Positions 59,969 to 64,000 of a DNA stretch of 64,000 nt are shown here, in pieces. The DNA comes from Chondrosia reniformis (Eukaryota; Porifera; Demospongiae; Chondrillida; Chondrillidae): contig OX359190.1 in assembly GCA_947172415.1 (NCBI GenBank), forward strand, positions 7,750,001 through 7,814,000. Direction: 5' to 3'. The stretch's first letter is position 1. Every line of letters begins with the position of its first letter. A model generated the notes under the pieces. It did no database searches. It saw only the letters and a program-made list of their open reading frames with translations, and had not been told where the DNA came from. The position numbers and the translations under genes are program-made.

Positions 59969-62160
59969 CTAAGCAACATTAAGAATGACATCCATGCACC
60001 AAAATCGTGTATATAAGACCCCTAGAAATAAGCATAGAGAGACAAGGATTCACAAAAGACTCCCAGGTTCACTGATGAAGGGCGGAATTCCCAGAAAGAA
60101 AAGAAAAGACTCCTGTATCTTCATCCAAAGCTCTCTACAAGTTTAGTTCCCTATAGGCATTTTACAGAGTAGGTATTGCATGTACGTGTATATATATAGG
60201 AAAAACGGTGTATTAGATTTTTCATACATTAGATATATCACTTGACTGCACATGCATAATTTGGCTAATGAGGCACATGGTTCATGAGGTACGTATATAG
60301 TTGTAATTAATTACTAATTATAACTTCAAGAAATTTAGCCTAATCAGTATTATTAAGCATGTGTTTTGTATTACTGCATTTATAGATTTCTGAAATCTTA
60401 TACAGTATAATTATTTGACTTCTAACTTTTCTGATATTTCTCTCTTCTTAAATTTAGTGAGATAAAGTTTAAACACAATACAACTGCCCCCAACTCCAAA
60501 AATGGCTCCAATCAAAGCACCTCCCAACAGCAATCCAATGGTGGACCCAACTGGCAGGTCTGACTGAATTGTGACCACCTCAACCACTGTGTAAAAGATA
60601 AGTTTTAAATTCATCATATCTGTAATTAATGGTGATAGGAATTAGATATATCACTGATAGCTCCATATTTATATATAGCAACTATAATGTGGACATGATG
60701 AAGAACTCAATTATTCTTAGTTGGCATATTATTCTACATATGAAAAAGTTAGGCTCAAAGTTGTGTCATTCTTAAAGACACCATCAATTAATGTACCAAG
60801 TGGACCACCATTAACAAAGATAGCTATCCCATAATTAAGGCTCCTCACATGCATATGGCAACAAGGTAACTGTCATGGATATAGGAAAGCCTGAATAGGT
60901 CATATTACATTCTAGTATAGTATAATCGTCACTTTTGCTACATCTTCCATCGACGTCAGAGTCGGCAAGTTTGTCAGAAATGTCGTCCAAGGAATTACAC
61001 ATGTCTTCTTTTGATACTGAAATGGGAGAAGACGTTGGAGATGGTTGAGGTATTTCTATAGTAGAGGATGTGGAGGGTGCACCTGAGGATGTGGAGAGTG
61101 CAGCTGAGGATGTGATGGGCTTAATTTCACAAAACATGAACATTCTTGAAGATGGCAAAACAGGAAGTTCCAGTCCTAATAATGGTATTGTCACTGTAAC
61201 CTGAAGTAAAATATAATGAAAAGTAAGTAGTTACTGCAATGTTGACTGCCCAGTTAAAAACCTAAAAACAGATTTACTACACAATTGAATTCTTGGATAT
61301 AATATCATGATATTGCAACTACTGGTATTAATATTAGCTTCACAAATGACTTACAATTTATGAATGTTTACACAGTCCTGATAAATAAACATATAAAACC
61401 ATATTGTAAACTTTAATAAATACTTCAAGTGTCAAGACAACAACATCAAAAACAGATTGGAACCAACTTAGCCTTTGTATACATATATATGTACGTACGT
61501 ATAAGGTCGTATATTTAGTTTTAGATGTTTCAAACTATAGTCAGCACTATCAGAGTTCGGGTCTATATAAAGTCCATCATACTAGTTTCCACTAACCTCC
61601 ACATCTATGAAACCACTTCCTTGTGAAATGGAAATGTCAGCTATAGCTTCCTGTCCAACAACTGTTAGGCTCAAAGTTGTGTCATTCTTAAAGACACCAT
61701 CAATTAATGTACCAAGTGTACTACTATGAACAAAGATAGCTATCCCGTAAGGCTCCTCACATGGCAACAAGGTCATTGTCATGGATATAGGAAAGCTGAT
61801 ATAGGTCATAGCACATTCTAGCATAGTACAATCGTCACTTTTGCTACATCTTCCATCGACGTCAGAGTCGGCAAGTTTGTCAGAAATGTTGTCCAAGGAA
61901 TTACACATGTCTTCTTTTGATACTGAAATCGGCCAAGATGTTGGTAAGATGGTTCCAGATGGTGAAGGCTGTGTTGTAGCTAGAATAAGAGAGGGCATTA
62001 GTGAGGTTGGGGAAGGTGGTACAGCAGTTAGTCCTGTGTCAGAAGTTGGAAGAATCATTATATATGTTAGATCAATTGAGTCTGTTGCAAGATCAGATGA
62101 TGGTTGAGGCATTTCCGAAGCTGAGGATATGGAGGGTGGTATAGCATATAAAATACTGTA
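59869..62160 (-). CDS. Gene D: single-pass receptor with the six-cysteine domain
   Basis: Four minus-strand exons connect in phase: about 62160-61597 (Ser/Thr/Pro linker and six-cysteine domain, ending FIDVE, donor GTTAGT), 61200-61083 (closing strand and linker, phase 0 to 1 with a weak GTGCAC donor), 60586-60427 (transmembrane, phase 1 to 2, donor GTTAGA) and 59968-59869 (cytoplasmic tail, stop TAG). The membrane exon is VGSTIGLLLGGALIGAIFGV with small-residue packing, then basic KFKKRE. The tail reads FEEVKYEVPSDIVKMEANPS and YDAVNVPKKEET, an NPxY-like tyrosine motif. It is a plausible type I receptor. The 5' end is lost in repeats or outside the window. Confidence 0.6.
59990..60205 (+). 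repeat. Copy of the hammerhead-carrying repeat, degenerate
   Basis: CACCAAAATCGTGTATATAA, CACTGATGAAGGGCGGAATT, CCCAGAAAGAAAAG and TTTAGTTCCCTATAGGC. The stem III and cleavage triplet present at 33982-33993 are lost here. Confidence 0.55.
60427..60586 (-). CDS. Gene D exon: transmembrane segment
   Basis: 160 bases: a short extracellular stem VVEVVTIQSDLPVG, a Gly-rich hydrophobic helix, and KLYLTKFKKREISEK. Reading past the GTTAGA donor would give only LEVK and a stop. Splicing instead adds the tail exon in frame. Confidence 0.75.
60750..61080 (-). pseudogene. Broken six-cysteine repeat in a gene D intron
   Basis: Continues directly from the 61200-61083 segment as [20 protein letters not shown] with RCSKSDDY (a Cys lost), then a 6-base insertion before CEEP and an extra 4 bases creating a stop after it, and no [10 protein letters not shown] part. 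It appears to be a decayed repeat now lying inside the intron before the transmembrane exon. Confidence 0.65.
61597..62160 (-). CDS. Gene D exon: Ser/Thr/Pro linker and six-cysteine domain
   Basis: [73 protein letters not shown] and [12 protein letters not shown]. Very close to gene C 36985-37614. The upstream acceptor is uncertain, as in gene B. Confidence 0.7.
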
Positions 62161-62816
62161 CAGAAGAATATTATAAGGTAAGAGAATATTGTATGTACAT
62201 ATATACGTAGATAATATAGGAATAAGGTATTGATGGTATAGTCGTGTTATAGTCGTGGCCCCTTTAGTAAACTCTTCACCATTTAGCTGATGAAGGCCTA
62301 CAGGTCGAAATGTTCCATTTTGTTGTTACAAATATCACTCCAGCACCTCATATAGTAAACACAGTTAACAACCTCATGACCACTGATTGATGTTTCTGTA
62401 AGACTTCTATTTTAGAAGCCTCATGAAACATAAATATTCACACATAAAAGTTTCATAAAAAACTGGTCAAAATGTACTGCTGACATTGCAATGGTGCTGC
62501 AGGTCTACACTGATAAATACATCAAATGGATCACATCACCAATCCCCCACATCAAAGGAATACTATATCCCAGGAAACCATAAAAGAAAAGAGTGGGAGG
62601 GTTGCCATGACTACCACTTAATAAAAGTGTGGCTTAATGCACAAATTTGTCATCACACTCTCTTTCTAATCATCAAGAATTCCACAAAATTGGTCTTAAT
62701 GAATGAACAGGTGTAACCAATAATATAGAGTCATTACAAAACTATCTTTAGTATATTACTTCCGATGTTAGCCTATACTTGCACAATGAGATGCTTTACA
62801 ATGGTCCATCTCCACC

Positions 62817-62937
62817 GATCAAGCTGGTGTATTAACAAGAATGCCACCTCACATGATTAAGCTGGTGTATTAACGAGAATGCCACCTCACATGATCAAGC
62901 TGGTGTATTAACGAGAATGCCACCTCACATGATCAAG
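62817..62937 (+). repeat. 41-bp tandem repeat, 3 copies
   Basis: Unit GATCAAGCTGGTGTATTAAC plus GAGAATGCCACCTCACAT. Single copy in the equivalent places of the other two blocks, so the expansion is specific to this copy. Confidence 0.9.
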
Positions 62938-63166
62938 GTATGAAGACACTCAAGAGAACTTAACTTAAGGCAAAGCCATGATACTCCTAACATTTCATGA
63001 TGGCAGGATCCATGGCAAATAGGTTGCTGCTATATGTTAAGTATGGTTTGATATACAGTCTATTAATGACATTAGTACAGAGTGTATACAAGGGGCTCAC
63101 ACCTCTTAGCCAAAACACAATTATGTAACCCCATTTTGCTTTTAGGGGGCTTCCCCTTAATAATAT

Positions 63167-64000
63167 TTTGCCCCTCCCCCTTCCACCTTGAAGACAGTTT
63201 GCCCCTCCCCCTTCCACCATAAGACAGTTTGCCCATCCTCCTTCCACCTTGAAGACAGTTTGCCCCTCCCCCTTCCACCTTGAAGACAGTTTGTCCCTCC
63301 CCCTTCCACCTTGAAGACAGTTTGCCCCTCCCCCTTCCACCTTGAGACAGTTTGCCCCTCCCCTTTCCACCATAAGACAGTCTGCCCCTCCCCCTTCCAC
63401 CTTGAGACAGTTTGCCCCTCCCCTTTCCACCATAAGACAGTCTGCCCCTCCCCCTTCCACCTTGAAGACAGTTTGCCCCTCCCCCTTCCACCTTGAGACA
63501 GTTTGCCCTCCCCCTTCCACCTTGAAGACAGTTTTCCCCTCCCCCTTCCACCTTGAGACAGTTTGCCCTCCCCCTTCCACCTTGAGACAGTTTGCCCTCC
63601 CCCTTCCACCTTGAGACAGTTTGCCCCTCCCCCTTCCACCTTGAAGACAGTTTGCCCCTCCCCCTTCCACCTTGAAGACAGTTTGCCCCTCCCCCTTCCA
63701 CCTTGAGACAGTTTGCCCCTCCCCCTTCCACCTTGAAGACAGTTTGCCCCTCCCCCTTCCAACTTGAAGACAGTTTGCCCCTCCCCCTTCCACCTTGAGA
63801 CAGTTTGCCCCTCCCCCTTCCACCTTGAAGACAGTTTGCCCCTCCCCCTTCCACCTTGAAGACAGTTTGCCCCTCCCCCTTCCACCAGTTTGCCCCTCCC
63901 CCTCCCACCTTGAAGACAGTTTGCCCCTCCCCCTTCCACCAGTTTGCCCCTCCCCCTTCCACCAGTTTGCCCCTGCCCCTCCCCCTTCCACCTTGAAAAA
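63167..64000 (-). repeat. 31-bp minisatellite, locus 3, at least 27 copies
   Basis: The same C-rich/G-rich unit with more one-base deletions and a variant with CATAAGACAG. It continues beyond the window. Open minus-strand frames of up to 334 codons are a by-product. Confidence 0.95.

Larger units (their letters stand above)
62255..64000 (+). repeat. Third, partial copy of the duplicated block
   Basis: Starts CCCCTTTAGTAAACTCTTCA, includes the degenerate hammerhead-like core (near 62288), the CATCAAATGGATCACATCAC block shared with copy 2, a 41-bp tandem triplication (62817-62937) and the minisatellite. It runs off the right edge. Confidence 0.85.

Noticed and set aside
22454-62160. Genes C and D as one transcription unit
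   Set aside because: Gene D has its own transmembrane and tail exons with a stop at 59869, and GBF1 on the opposite strand plus two LINEs lie between.
62987-63991. A 334-codon minus-strand ORF with repeated EGGGANCLQ and RGRGKLSS units, and two other long frames
   Set aside because: They arise from the 31-bp minisatellite, which has no stop in any minus frame; all three frames give similar repeats and there is no splice or start context.

Overview
The window looks like AT-rich genomic DNA of a marine invertebrate, most likely a demosponge. Four things point there: compact multi-exon genes with introns of tens to hundreds of bases, an adhesion-type GPCR with fibronectin III (FN3) ectodomain, a short-chain-collagen (spongin-related) relic, and non-LTR retrotransposons with a 2A-like motif. 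There are no prokaryotic genes, rRNA, CRISPR arrays or confident tRNAs. Exon boundaries were placed by hand from GT/AG sites, and almost all junction phases agree.

Left part, minus strand. Gene A (2472 to beyond position 1) opens with a signal peptide followed by Ig and two FN3 exons. Gene B (about 12.33 kb down to 3254) runs from a six-cysteine domain through six FN3-like exons and EGF to a Calx-beta-like end with a stop and no membrane segment.

Centre, minus strand. Gene C (42561 down to 22454, about 40 exons, very roughly 2,700 codons) is a complete-looking adhesion GPCR: a Ser/Thr-rich array of an unrecognised six-cysteine domain, five FN3 exons, a mucin-like exon, three HormR-like modules with Cys-rich and TSP3-like exons, a GAIN region, a GPS with HL-T cleavage site, seven transmembrane helices and a long cytoplasmic tail. 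A disrupted short-chain-collagen-like relic lies just downstream at 21.4-21.9 kb.

Right part. Gene D (about 62.1 kb down to 59869, minus) carries the same six-cysteine domain on a single-pass receptor with a tyrosine-containing tail. The plus strand at 54163-57970 holds the last seven coding exons of GBF1, the Arf guanine nucleotide exchange factor of the early Golgi. A frameshifted copy of its last three exons lies at 19710-20733.

The GBF1 pair belongs to a segmental duplication: about 14.25-20.9 kb matches about 50.1-58.1 kb, and a third partial copy fills 62.25-64.0 kb. All three copies carry a 31-bp G-rich minisatellite. Mobile DNA is abundant: a decayed 2A-bearing LINE (44.36-47.27 kb), a second LINE fragment (48.54-50.1 kb), small terminal-inverted-repeat elements, a nearly perfect palindrome of about 930 bp (28757-29685), and repeats that carry hammerhead-ribozyme sequences, the best at 58353-58397 on the minus strand.

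Genes B, C and D share the six-cysteine domain with identical splice phases. A and B share FN3 modules with C. They look like one local family diversified by exon shuffling and duplication into secreted, single-pass and seven-pass forms.
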